Below are positions 30,922-39,014 of a stretch of DNA of 64,000 nucleotides, in pieces. The DNA lies in the NCBI GenBank assembly GCA_001899305.1, contig MKWL01000001.1, positions 744,001 to 808,000 of the forward strand, given 5' to 3'. The notes beneath the pieces were generated by a model that was not told the DNA's origin, did not search any database, and was given only the letters and a program-made list of their open reading frames with translations. The translations under genes were made by a program, and so were the position numbers. Positions within the stretch are counted from its first letter, which is position 1. Each line of letters opens with the position of its first letter. The DNA comes from Thiobacillus sp. 0-1251 (GTDB lineage: Bacteria; Pseudomonadota; Gammaproteobacteria; Burkholderiales; Thiobacillaceae).

Positions 30922-30997
30922 GCCGCTTTAGCTCAGTTGGTAGAGCAACCGCCTTGTAAGCGGTAGGTCATCTGTTCGAATCAGATAAGCGGCACCA
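30922..30997 (+). tRNA. tRNA-Thr (anticodon TGT)
   Basis: A 76-nt cloverleaf: acceptor GCCGCTT pairs with AAGCGGC and is followed by an encoded ACCA end. The D-arm is GCTCAGTTGGTAGAGC; the anticodon stem ACCGC/GCGGT closes the loop CTTGTAA (anticodon TGT, reading ACA). The T-arm is ATCTG/CAGAT around TTCGAAT. Its 3' half is the integration site of the following island, so the T-arm was probably supplied by the element. Confidence 0.96.
30948..30997 (+). repeat. attL: 50-nt direct repeat, 3' half of tRNA-Thr
   Basis: The segment from the anticodon stem through CCA recurs at 63487-63536. By eye 46 of 50 positions agree: the first 22 nt are identical and all four differences lie in the T-stem. 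Confidence 0.9.
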
Positions 30998-31023
30998 ACA
31001 AACATACCAATTAATCATTTAAT

Positions 31024-31047
31024 AACCGGCACTTAGCCGGTTTTTTT
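31024..31047 (+). terminator. Intrinsic terminator after tRNA-Thr
   Basis: Stem AACCGGC/GCCGGTT, loop ACTTA, then seven T. It lies inside the element and replaces the original chromosomal terminator now at 63541. Confidence 0.8.
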
Positions 31048-31103
31048 GTGTCCCTGCATTGCCCGGATTTTCCCGCGTTTTACCCCGATTTCCCGGGGTT
31101 CAC

Positions 31104-31131
31104 TGTGCCACCAGTGTGCCAGATTGTGCCA
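31104..31131 (+). repeat. Three TGTGCCA repeats near attL (candidate integrase arm sites)
   Basis: TGTGCCA occurs at 31104, 31115 and 31125, spaced 11 and 10 bp, about one helical turn. The same heptamer occurs twice inside the right end (63412 and 63423). Short phased direct repeats near both ends are what arm-type sites of tyrosine integrases look like. The assignment is inferred. Confidence 0.55.
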
Positions 31132-31139
31132 AAGTTTCT

Positions 31140-31155
31140 TACCTTACGTAAGGTA
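31140..31155. promoter_or_regulatory. 16-bp perfect palindrome, candidate operator
   Basis: TACCTTACGTAAGGTA reads identically on both strands. It sits between the attL repeats and the first element gene, where an excision or replication regulator would act. No protein can be assigned. Confidence 0.5.
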
Positions 31156-31228
31156 CTAACTTTTTGATTTAAAAGAAAAATATGGCATTTACATTGACGG
31201 AGCGCAACGCGCTCGGCAGAATTGTTGC

Positions 31229-31549
31229 ATGGACGAAACACAAGGAAAAATCAGACATCTATCCCTTGCCCTTACCCAGGCGGCAGGGGCATGGTTTGCC
31301 GTTTTTTTCGTCCTGATCGCTGTCGGCGCGGCCGCTACGCTCATCATCGGCGCAGCGCTGGCCGGCGCTTCGCTTCTTATCTTGGCTCACGCCCCTAGCT
31401 TTGGGGCGTGGCACATCGAGACCGAGGCCATGGCGCGGGCGTGCGGCTTTCCCGGCTTCCCAGCACCCCGCATCCCCGTAGAGACAGAAAAGAGGTCTTT
31501 TGAGCCCGATCTGACCTCGCCTCCACCTCGTCCTATCCCCGCCATCTAA
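31229..31549 (+). CDS. Hypothetical membrane protein
   Basis: A 106-residue protein with two hydrophobic stretches (AGAWFAVFFVLIAVGAAATL and IIGAALAGASLLILAHA, residues 19-55) and a Pro-rich tail. I do not recognise a family. It is the first substantial frame after attL and may belong to the element's maintenance genes. A short alternative frame starting ATG 31182 overlaps its beginning, so coding here is not certain. Confidence 0.4.
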   Translation: MDETQGKIRHLSLALTQAAGAWFAVFFVLIAVGAAATLIIGAALAGASLLILAHAPSFGAWHIETEAMARACGFPGFPAPRIPVETEKRSFEPDLTSPPPRPIPAI

Positions 31550-31635
31550 AAGAACTGCGCCACGGCAATCGTGGCGCGTCTGAATGGTTTTAGATGGCGG
31601 GGCGCGGCCCTGCCGCTCCCCGTCGGGAGCAGGAC

Positions 31636-32004
31636 ATGCAGAAAATTGAAGAGCAGCGCGCCGCCATGCGCACTCGGCTTGAGGCCGCCTTGGGTGTCCG
31701 CCTGGGTTTTACGATGGATGAAGCGGCCGCGATCGCCGGCATCTCAAAGAAAGGTTTTTACAACAGCAGCATCGGCTTCAAGGTTGGTGGGAAAAGAAGG
31801 GTCGGGGTTGATGACTTGCTTGACCTGGTGGCCCCGCTGAAGGGGGAGTCACGAGCCATCACAAAGCCACGTCAGCCGGCGCCCTCGAAGTCCAGGGGCG
31901 CCCCGGCGAAGGCTGAACGTCTCGAAGCGGACCGCCGTGGCTTGACCGTCCGCGAACTCCGCGCGCAACAAGCGATCGAGCTTAGAGACGGGGGTGCGGC
32001 ATGA
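31636..32004 (+). CDS. Small putative DNA-binding regulator
   Basis: 122 residues from ATG 31636 (MQKIEEQRAAMRTRLE). Residues 20-60 (LGFTMDEAAAIAGISKKGFYNSSIGFKVGGKRRVGVDDLLDLV) look like a compact helix-turn-helix plus wing, as in AlpA/excisionase-like regulators. The C-terminal part is basic and charged. It overlaps the next gene by ATGA, so the pair is coupled. Function is inferred from position and fold pattern. Confidence 0.55.
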   Translation: MQKIEEQRAAMRTRLEAALGVRLGFTMDEAAAIAGISKKGFYNSSIGFKVGGKRRVGVDDLLDLVAPLKGESRAITKPRQPAPSKSRGAPAKAERLEADRRGLTVRELRAQQAIELRDGGAA

Positions 32005-32882
32005 CTGCGCGTGAGTTCGAGGAAGAAAAAGAAAGGGCGGTCACAATCCGCCGCCGACACCGTCCAAGGAATTACACGGACCTCCCCAACCGCTTGATCG
32101 AAGACGAGCGCCTATCCTGGAAGGCGCTTGGCTTGCTGGCATACCTGCTCCATCTGCCCCATGACTGGCGGCTCAACTTGGCTCACTTATCTAGCCGGCG
32201 TGCACAACACGGCACCAAAAGAACCGCCACAGCGTCCGCCACTAAGGAAATACAGGAGGCTGGATATCTCAGGATCCAGCACGAGCGTGACGCCAAGGGA
32301 AAGTACTCGGCCACCGTCTGGGAAGTCTCCGATGAGCCCGAATTCGATTCCAGTTCAGTCTCTCAGCCGCAGTCTGATTTTCCGCCTGCGGCTTCCCCGC
32401 CTCCGGGAAATCCCCCACTACAAACAACAGATCAAAACAAAGGAAATATGACTACTACAAAAGAGCAGCGGGAGAGGACGCCGCCCGCCGATGTCGGTAG
32501 TAGTGATTTGATTTTTGATCGATCAATCCAACACCTTGCCCCGGCTCTGCACCGGCTGCTCTCTGGTGTCGACCACAACCTTGCTCAGGCTCTGGTTGAT
32601 GAGCTGGCTGGCTGTATGCAGCCAGCCAGTGGGGTTGTCATAAAAAACCCAGTGGGTTGGTTGAGGGGGGTGGTGGCCAAAGCGCAGAGGGGTGAGTTCC
32701 AGCCCGCGCGGGCGCTGGGCGTGCAGCGCGGCCGCCAGGCTAATGGGCAGGCCGCCTGCCAGCGTGCGGCCTCAGAGGCTGCTGTTAGTCATGGTGTACT
32801 GAATACCGAGGCCCTGGAAAACGTGAAGAAGCTTTTGCCCGCCGGCTGCCTCTCGCGGCTCGATCCATCCCGGACGACCTAG
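32001..32882 (+). CDS. Putative HTH replication-initiator-like protein
   Basis: 293 residues. The N-terminal part (RNYTDLPNRLIEDERLSWKALGLLAYLLHLPHDWRLNLAHLSS, then ATKEIQEAGYLRI) is the winged-helix domain common in replication proteins of plasmids, phages and integrative elements. A Pro/Ser-rich linker (110-160) leads to a helical C-terminal region. It is translationally coupled to the preceding regulator. Replication of the excised element is an inference. Confidence 0.6.
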   Translation: MTAREFEEEKERAVTIRRRHRPRNYTDLPNRLIEDERLSWKALGLLAYLLHLPHDWRLNLAHLSSRRAQHGTKRTATASATKEIQEAGYLRIQHERDAKGKYSATVWEVSDEPEFDSSSVSQPQSDFPPAASPPPGNPPLQTTDQNKGNMTTTKEQRERTPPADVGSSDLIFDRSIQHLAPALHRLLSGVDHNLAQALVDELAGCMQPASGVVIKNPVGWLRGVVAKAQRGEFQPARALGVQRGRQANGQAACQRAASEAAVSHGVLNTEALENVKKLLPAGCLSRLDPSRTT

Positions 32883-33224
32883 GATGTCCTACGGAAACAG
32901 GCTGCGGCGCGGGCTTTGGACAACTGGCCTGCCCACAGGCTAAAGCCTGATGGACAGCCTGTGGACGGCTGCTACGCACCCGCCCACAGGTCCGCCAGTT
33001 TTCCACAGCGAGCCGGGGCGATGGAAAGGCCGACGACGAGGTCTTAGAAAAAAGCTCAAAGAGGACTCAACTTACTGGCCCTTTGCGTAACCGACGTTCT
33101 TATTTGCAACGACCATCGGAACTATAAAAGCGAGGGCAATTCGGGCCATGCGGCAGTAGTATTGCAATACCGTCCTCAGGGCAAATTACATAAGTGACCC
33201 TAGGAACTGACACTAGGGAGCTGC
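32883..33224. other. Intergenic region upstream of the Gabija-type pair
   Basis: No convincing gene. GC-rich repeats of CCTGCCCACAGG/GCCTGTGGAC type (32930-33005) may fold. The segment 33090-33224 is less GC-rich and should hold the promoter of the defence operon. Confidence 0.5.
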
Positions 33225-34976
33225 ATGCAACTACGCCAAATCAAAGTCAGCCACTTCCGGGGCATCGCCACCCTGGATTGGACGCCCTCCAATTCGTTCT
33301 GCTGCCTGATAGGACCAGGGGACTCAGGGAAATCCACTGTGCTGGATGCTATCGAGGCGCTGCTGTCCTCCCGCTGGTTCTCATTCACCGAGTCCGATTT
33401 CCTGAGCTGCGACACCTCGGCGCCCATCGTGATCGAGGCCACAATTGGCGAGCTGTCGCGCACCTTGAAGTCCGATGAGCGATTCGGACTCTATGTCAGA
33501 GGCTGGACCAGCGCCGGAGCCCTTCGCGACGAGCCGGAGGATGACGACGAGCCCGTTCTGACCTTGAGGCTGACGGTGGACGCGACCATGGAGCCCGTTT
33601 GGGAGCTGATATGCGACCGCATGGACGATCCGCGAACCCTGTCCAATCGCGACCGGGCGTTGTTTGGCCTGGTCCGACTGGCCGGCGAGGATGCCCGCCA
33701 CCTCGCCTGGGGCCAAGGATCAGTCCTGTCGCGCCTGACTGGCGACACCGACGAAGCGGCCGCTCGGCTCGCCGAGGCCTATCGCACGGCCCGAGCTAGC
33801 GCCAAGCTCGACGAGATCGAATCACTTGCCAATGCGGCCGAAGCTGCCGAGGGATTCGCCAAGGGGCTTGGCGCCTATGTCGAGGGTTCCTACGAGCCAG
33901 GCCTCGAACTTGGGCGCTCAGGTTTGTCGTCTGGCTCCATTGCTTTGCATGACGGTGGCGTGCCGCTGAGGTTGGCGGGCTTGGGGTCGCGCCGGCTGGC
34001 AACGCTCGCCATCCAAAAATCCGCCATCGCCGAGGGTGCGATTATCCTCGTCGATGAAATCGAGCATGGCCTGGAGCCTCACCGCATCATTGGAGCCATC
34101 GCCCAAATCAAAGGGGATCAGACCAAGGCGGCCGCAGACAACAGGCCAATAGGCCATGTGCTTATGACCACGCACTCGGATGTGGCCTTGGGTGAAGCCG
34201 GCGAAAACAGCCTACATGTGATCAAGACTACCCGGCCAGACCGCCTTGCCAGCATCACGACTCCTGCGACGCCACAATCGTTCCGCCCGCTGCTTCGCTT
34301 CACCCCCAGAGCTCTCTTCGCCCGACGCATCCTGGTCTGCGAGGGCTACACGGAAGTCGGCCTACTACTGGGGTTGAGGGAACATTGGCCGACGCGGCAT
34401 GGCAACAAGCCGATTGAGCAGTTCGGCGCCGCGATCGCTGATGGCAATGGCGGCGAGGCCTGCACGATGGCCCTGGCGCTGGCCAAGCTTGGATACCTCA
34501 GTGCCCTCTACCGCGATAGCGACGATCCGTTGTCCGCCGACCAACAAGCCAAGCTGGCGGCGGCAGGCGTTCCAGTATTCGAATACGGTGGCGGGCTCTA
34601 CACGGAGCTTGCCATATTCAGCGCCGCGACCGACGCCCGCGTCCAAGAGCTTCTTCAACATGCCCGCGAAGAGCGAGGCGACGATTTTATCGACAACAAC
34701 CTTGCCGCCAAGATCGACGACCTCAACGTTGAGTCCATCCGCCTTGGCTTTGACTCCTGGGGGCTCCTCTCTGCCAAGAACGGCGAAGAACTCCGCGTGG
34801 CCATTTCGGAGGTCGCCGCATCCAAAGGCAAGGAGAAGAAGGACAAGAAACCTTGGTTCAAGGACCAGCGCCTTGGACGTAGCCTCGCTCCATTCGTTTG
34901 GAACATCGCTGCCGATGCCCCTGCCTCCCCACTGGCGGTGACGCTTGCAGCCGCCGAGGCTTGGCTGTATGACTAA
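33225..34976 (+). CDS. gajA: OLD-family ATPase/TOPRIM nuclease, GajA-like (Gabija defence)
   Basis: 583 residues, the size of GajA. An N-terminal ABC-type ATPase has Walker A GPGDSGKSTVLDAI (residues about 31-44), signature-like LRLAGLGSRRLATLAI, and Walker B/D-loop AIILVDEIEHGLEPHR. The C-terminal TOPRIM nuclease has RRILVCEGYTEVGLLLGL (catalytic Glu) and YRDSDDPLSADQQ (DxD acidic pair). In Gabija, GajA nicks or cuts DNA when nucleotide levels fall during phage infection. The stop overlaps the helicase start by 8 nt, as expected for gajAB. Other OLD-helicase pairs exist, so the subtype is likely but not certain. Confidence 0.8.
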   Translation: MQLRQIKVSHFRGIATLDWTPSNSFCCLIGPGDSGKSTVLDAIEALLSSRWFSFTESDFLSCDTSAPIVIEATIGELSRTLKSDERFGLYVRGWTSAGALRDEPEDDDEPVLTLRLTVDATMEPVWELICDRMDDPRTLSNRDRALFGLVRLAGEDARHLAWGQGSVLSRLTGDTDEAAARLAEAYRTARASAKLDEIESLANAAEAAEGFAKGLGAYVEGSYEPGLELGRSGLSSGSIALHDGGVPLRLAGLGSRRLATLAIQKSAIAEGAIILVDEIEHGLEPHRIIGAIAQIKGDQTKAAADNRPIGHVLMTTHSDVALGEAGENSLHVIKTTRPDRLASITTPATPQSFRPLLRFTPRALFARRILVCEGYTEVGLLLGLREHWPTRHGNKPIEQFGAAIADGNGGEACTMALALAKLGYLSALYRDSDDPLSADQQAKLAAAGVPVFEYGGGLYTELAIFSAATDARVQELLQHAREERGDDFIDNNLAAKIDDLNVESIRLGFDSWGLLSAKNGEELRVAISEVAASKGKEKKDKKPWFKDQRLGRSLAPFVWNIAADAPASPLAVTLAAAEAWLYD

Positions 34977-36366
34977 GGCCCCCAACCTTATCGCCTTGGG
35001 CAACGCCGCGATCGTTGCCCCCGCCGGACACGGCAAGACCGAGATCATCGCCAACATCGCGGCTTTGGGACGGCGAGCGCTCATATTGACGCACACCCAT
35101 GCCGGCGTACATGCCATCCGCTCTCGCATGAAACGCCTGGGAGTTCACCATTCTGCGGTGGCGGTGGACACCATCGCCGGGTGGTGCATGCGGTATGCCC
35201 ATGCATTCCCCGGCGTCGCCAAGCCGCCGCCAGACACGCCCAAGACAGGAGCAGAGTGGGAACAGCTCTACCAAGGAGCGGCGCTGGCCTTGCAAGTCTC
35301 AGCTGTGCGCGAAGTGGTCGTGGCCTCCTACGACCGTATCTTGATCGACGAATATCAGGACTGCGGCGGGGGCCAGCACTCGCTGGCCATCGCCCTGTCT
35401 GGAATTGTGCCCACATTGATCTTTGGCGACCCCATGCAGGGCATTTTCGAGTTTGCAGGCGCGACCCTCAAATGGGACAGCGAAATCCATCCGAGCTTTC
35501 CGCTTGCGGGCACGCTGAACACGCCCCATCGCTGGAACGGCAAGAATCCTCTGCTTGGGGAGTGGATTGCCGAGACAAGGATCAAGCTCATGAAAGGGGA
35601 GGCCATCGACTTGGCCGATCCACGCATCACCTACCGCGAATCCAATGATGCCTTCGACATGGCCACCTTGTTCGAAGGCATCGACGGGAAGGAGGGCAGC
35701 TTCGCCGCGATCCACTGCAACAAGCGCATTTGCTACGGACTGGCCAAGGCGGCCAGCGGTGGCTACCAAGCCATTGAGGAAGTCGCAGCGGGTAGGCTCA
35801 ATGAATTCGCGACCGCTTGGGACAGATCGACGACTGCCGAGCGGCGTCTTCAAGCCATTATTGGCCTGCTGAGCGACTGCTTTCAGCAAAAGGACCTCGC
35901 CGAAGGCGAGACCGTCGATCCCGACGAGGCCGAGATGAACTCGGCACTGAGTGAAATCGAGGTGGGTCTCGGAGTTGGCAACGGCGCCGAGGCCGCAGCC
36001 CAGTTCCTGAGGCTATTTCGAAAGCGGCCACGCTGGAAACTCTATCGAAGCGAGCTATGGCGCGACGCGGAGCGTGCAGTTAGTGAGTTGGCTGCTGGGC
36101 GCGCAAGTACGATGTCCGACGCGGTGGGTAGCATTCGTCAGCGGGTCAGTAACTCAGGCCGCAAGCTACCGAAAAGAACGGTCTCGACCCCGTTACTGCT
36201 CAAGGGTCTGGAGTTCGATCACGTGGTCGTGCCAGACGCGTCCCACTTCGCGAAAGAGAGTAAAGCCCAAGCAAAGCTTTTCTATGTCGCGATTTCACGA
36301 GCCACGCGGTCGCTGACGATCAGTTCTTCGAGTCGATGGATTACGCTGCCCGTCCCGAATTTTTGA
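34969..36366 (+). CDS. gajB: UvrD-like superfamily 1 helicase, GajB-like (Gabija defence)
   Basis: 465 residues from ATG 34969, overlapping gajA. Helicase motifs: Walker A IVAPAGHGKTEIIANI, Walker B ILIDEYQDCGGGQ, motif III LIFGDPMQGIFEFAG, and C-terminal LLKGLEFDHVVVPDA plus KLFYVAISRATRSLTI. It is shorter than UvrD because accessory 1B/2B parts are reduced, as in GajB. GajB assembles with the GajA tetramer and assists its activation. Confidence 0.8.
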   Translation: MTKAPNLIALGNAAIVAPAGHGKTEIIANIAALGRRALILTHTHAGVHAIRSRMKRLGVHHSAVAVDTIAGWCMRYAHAFPGVAKPPPDTPKTGAEWEQLYQGAALALQVSAVREVVVASYDRILIDEYQDCGGGQHSLAIALSGIVPTLIFGDPMQGIFEFAGATLKWDSEIHPSFPLAGTLNTPHRWNGKNPLLGEWIAETRIKLMKGEAIDLADPRITYRESNDAFDMATLFEGIDGKEGSFAAIHCNKRICYGLAKAASGGYQAIEEVAAGRLNEFATAWDRSTTAERRLQAIIGLLSDCFQQKDLAEGETVDPDEAEMNSALSEIEVGLGVGNGAEAAAQFLRLFRKRPRWKLYRSELWRDAERAVSELAAGRASTMSDAVGSIRQRVSNSGRKLPKRTVSTPLLLKGLEFDHVVVPDASHFAKESKAQAKLFYVAISRATRSLTISSSSRWITLPVPNF

Positions 36367-36368
36367 CT

Positions 36369-36551
36369 AATCGATAGAGGTGACATCAGGTTCATGGTGC
36401 GCGCCACTGGCGCCAGCAGCCGCACGGCCTAGGGGGCCGGGAACGCAAACTGCTCTGGATCCGCCCGCACCTCAAGGGACCGGACCTCGCCACCGTCATC
36501 AACAAGCCTTACCTGGTCACGTGAAGCGGCCGGCAGCTTTGGCGTGCGGCC
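36369..36551 (+). other. Non-coding stretch with a possible gene 3' remnant
   Basis: One frame across 36420-36525 reads GGRERKLLWIRPHLKGPDLATVINKPYLVT then stop. It looks like the end of a protein but has no start and no body. I do not recognise the family. It may mark the junction of the defence pair with the next module. Confidence 0.35.
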
Positions 36552-36586
36552 TTATCGTTAGTGATAACGTTATCTTCAACGATAAC
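36552..36586. promoter_or_regulatory. Two tandem dyad operators upstream of the CoiA-like gene
   Basis: Two copies of TTATC-N6-GATAA start 18 bp apart (36552-36567 and 36570-36585). The second extends to GTTATC-N6-GATAAC. Two phased operators suggest cooperative binding by a dimeric repressor. They overlap the first codons of a longer reading frame, which is one reason I start the gene at 36687. Confidence 0.6.
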
Positions 36587-36686
36587 CCCGAGCGTAGGCG
36601 CCAGCATTTCCCTGGAAGCGGGATCAATGGATGAGAGCGAAATATCCCTAGCAGTTCAAACCCCCGCGATAACGGAGGTACAGAAC

Positions 36687-37988
36687 ATGGAAACGGGCGA
36701 TCTGATTCCCGCCCATCTGGCCATCGGCACCGACTACGGCAAAGCGATCGAACTGCGGATGGCAGTTCGGCAATCCATTGTCGAAAGCTCGCCGCTCTAT
36801 ACCTGCCCAATCTGCGGTGTCCCGGTCTACCTTGTCTCACGTGCGGAGGAGCGCAAATTCTTCTTCCGCCACCAGGTCGAGGACGGGCGATGCCCGGCCC
36901 GCACACGAGGGGACATGAGCGAGGAGGAGATCAACGCCCGCAAATACAACGGCGCCAAAGAAAGCCAGGCGCACATCCGCATGAAGGAGATCATCGCCGA
37001 GAGCTTGCGCTGTGACCCCCGATTTTCCGAGGTGAAAGAGGAGTCCATCCTAAAGGGCCAGGATCGGGCAGCGTGGCGGAAGCCCGATGTTCAGGCCATC
37101 TATGACGGAAGGCCCGTCGCATTCGAGATCCAGCTATCCACAACTTTTCTGCGGGTGATCGCTGAGCGCCGGGCCTTCTACCAGAGGGAAGGTGCCCTGT
37201 TGGTTTGGATCTTCAAGTCCTTTGACGCGGACAAGGCCCGCCTCACTCAAGAGGATATTTTCTACAGCAACAACCGTAACCTGTTCCTCGCCAGCGAGGA
37301 CACGCTTAAGGCTTCCCGAGCAGCGAGCAGCCTCATCCTCGATTGCCGCTGGACCGAACCTTTCCTTGATGGTGGGAAGATCGACACTCGCTGGGCGGGC
37401 CGACTCGCTGCCTTCTGGGAATTGGAGATCGATCGAGAGCGGCAGCGTGTCTTTCTTTACGATTACGATCGGCAGGCAGAAGCGCTTCGAGGCAGTGCTG
37501 TAGATCAATTCCTTCGCCTGGAATTTGAAGAATTCTGGCTCGCTCGGTCCACATTTGATCCATACGATCAGTCCGTGTGGGGGCGGCTGCAGACGAGGTT
37601 CAGAGAGCATGGAATCATCCTGCCCAGCGAGCCCAATAGGCGCCCGGTCCTGCTGCTCAACGCACTCTATTCAGCGAGGGAAGGCCATCCGGTAGGTTGG
37701 CGTTATCGCAAGCTAGTCGAAGTCGCCCATTGCATCGCGGATCGCCACAAGGAGTTCTTGAGAGCCTTCCGACATGCGTTGACGATGTATAGGCGAGCCG
37801 AGCAGATCAGGATGGAAGACAAGGAGGGAAAGTGGCGCAAAAAGGCTGAGGCCTATAAGCCGCTCTTGGCCACCAATAGCCCGGAATACGAACCGGACCG
37901 AAGGTTCGATGCCCTCGTGGAAATTCTGTTTCCAGAACTAGGCTGGTCGAAAACTCAGGACTTAGCTGCCTCCTCCAATTCACCTTAA
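36687..37988 (+). CDS. CoiA-like / DUF6035 zinc-ribbon and PD-(D/E)XK nuclease candidate
   Basis: 433 residues from ATG 36687, which has GGAGG at 36674-36678. A partial zinc knuckle TCPICGVPV with FFFRHQ is typical of CoiA-like proteins. Then KPDVQAIYDGRPVAFEIQLST gives the D...ExQ active site of a PD-(D/E)XK nuclease. The C-terminal half is helical and unassigned. It follows the Gabija-type pair by 320 nt but has its own operator and binding site. A role in defence or DNA processing is inferred. Confidence 0.65.
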   Translation: METGDLIPAHLAIGTDYGKAIELRMAVRQSIVESSPLYTCPICGVPVYLVSRAEERKFFFRHQVEDGRCPARTRGDMSEEEINARKYNGAKESQAHIRMKEIIAESLRCDPRFSEVKEESILKGQDRAAWRKPDVQAIYDGRPVAFEIQLSTTFLRVIAERRAFYQREGALLVWIFKSFDADKARLTQEDIFYSNNRNLFLASEDTLKASRAASSLILDCRWTEPFLDGGKIDTRWAGRLAAFWELEIDRERQRVFLYDYDRQAEALRGSAVDQFLRLEFEEFWLARSTFDPYDQSVWGRLQTRFREHGIILPSEPNRRPVLLLNALYSAREGHPVGWRYRKLVEVAHCIADRHKEFLRAFRHALTMYRRAEQIRMEDKEGKWRKKAEAYKPLLATNSPEYEPDRRFDALVEILFPELGWSKTQDLAASSNSP

Positions 37989-38954
37989 GACCCAACCCCC
38001 CCGTCGCCCTTGGCTCGGGGCAAAGCAAAGTCAAGAACGTAAAACGATCACACCGGTCTCCCGTCAGTGCTTGCCGGCGCATGGGGTTCTGACAAACGTC
38101 CGTTTCTAATTTTGGACTACCGTTCAAATTTCCGGTAAGGCATCCATAAAGCATTCACGGATGCACTACCTGAAAGGCAATGTAGAAATCCTTTTGTTTC
38201 CGGCTCTACATCAACCAAAGTAATACGACAGATATTCGAGCCAGAATCAGTCGAAGTGACGTCGAAGATAAGTCAGAGAACTGAAGAGGTCGGAGAGCAG
38301 AAAGGTAGAGGTCGGAAATAAGTCGGAGAAAGGTCGGAGATACGTCGGGGAAAGGTCGGAGATACGTCGGGGAAAGGTTGAAGTCGAAAAGAGGCGGGAG
38401 CAAGGAGGTGATTGAGTATTATTTTCTGGGTAACAGGCGTTACAAGGTTAACAAAATGATGTTATTCAATAGGATGGGTTGAGGCCGGTGGTTGGCTTCT
38501 AAAAATATTCAGCAGTTACCGCATTGCGCCAACTATTTGCTCAAGAATCAGGAAAAGCTAAAATAAATTGCGCAGTAACGGGGGGAGAACGTAATTTGGG
38601 CCTCCGTTATAAAAATGCCAGTTCCTTCATATGTGCGCAATAGCAATAGCCTACGCGCACCTATCGGCGGCGCGATGGTGTGGAGTGCCTCAAACAAGGA
38701 ACAGCCCTTTCCACCAAATAACTTGCGCGCGTTGGCCTTATTACGAAACACGGTCCGATTCGCCCCCCCCTGAAACATAATTATTCGAAGCCTTACCTTG
38801 TATTTCCATGGAGCATTAAGGCAAACTCAAGCCATGAATCATTACCTCATTAACCAGGAAGCCTTTAATGCCGAGACCACATGGTCTGAGGCAGGGACAT
38901 CTATTTCCGGGGTAACGAGCAGCGACTAACAGCTATTGTTAGTAGCGATGGACC
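37989..38954. other. Gene-poor stretch around the iteron array
   Basis: Apart from the repeat array at 38250-38376 I see no supported gene. The sequence is AT-richer than the defence genes and short frames on either strand lack start signals or recognisable motifs. Confidence 0.5.
38250..38376 (+). repeat. 11-bp iteron-like array (GTCGG every turn)
   Basis: GTCGG recurs at 38311, 38322, 38333, 38344, 38355 and 38366, each 11 bp apart, with alternating spacers, so the sequence also repeats every 22 bp (two identical 22-mers at 38333 and 38355). Degenerate units GTCGA/GTCAG stand at 38250, 38261 and 38272. It does not keep a reading frame. Helically phased iterons suggest a protein-binding array such as an origin or partition site. 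Confidence 0.6.
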
Positions 38955-38985
38955 GAAACCCCGCCTAGTGCGGGGTTTCTTTTTT
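38955..38985 (+). terminator. Intrinsic terminator
   Basis: A perfect 10-bp stem GAAACCCCGC/GCGGGGTTTC with loop CTAGT followed by TTTTTT. No gene ends just upstream, so it may have belonged to something lost. Confidence 0.75.
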
Positions 38986-39014
38986 CTGGGGTGCTTAAAA
39001 CGAGGTACCGGAAG

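Noticed and set aside
36561-36686. N-terminal extension (42 residues) of the CoiA-like protein
   Set aside because: It starts within a double dyad operator and lacks a ribosome binding site, while ATG 36687 has GGAGG at proper distance.
38311-38376. CRISPR array at the GTCGG repeats
   Set aside because: Units are 11/22 bp with no unique spacers between repeats and no cas genes nearby.
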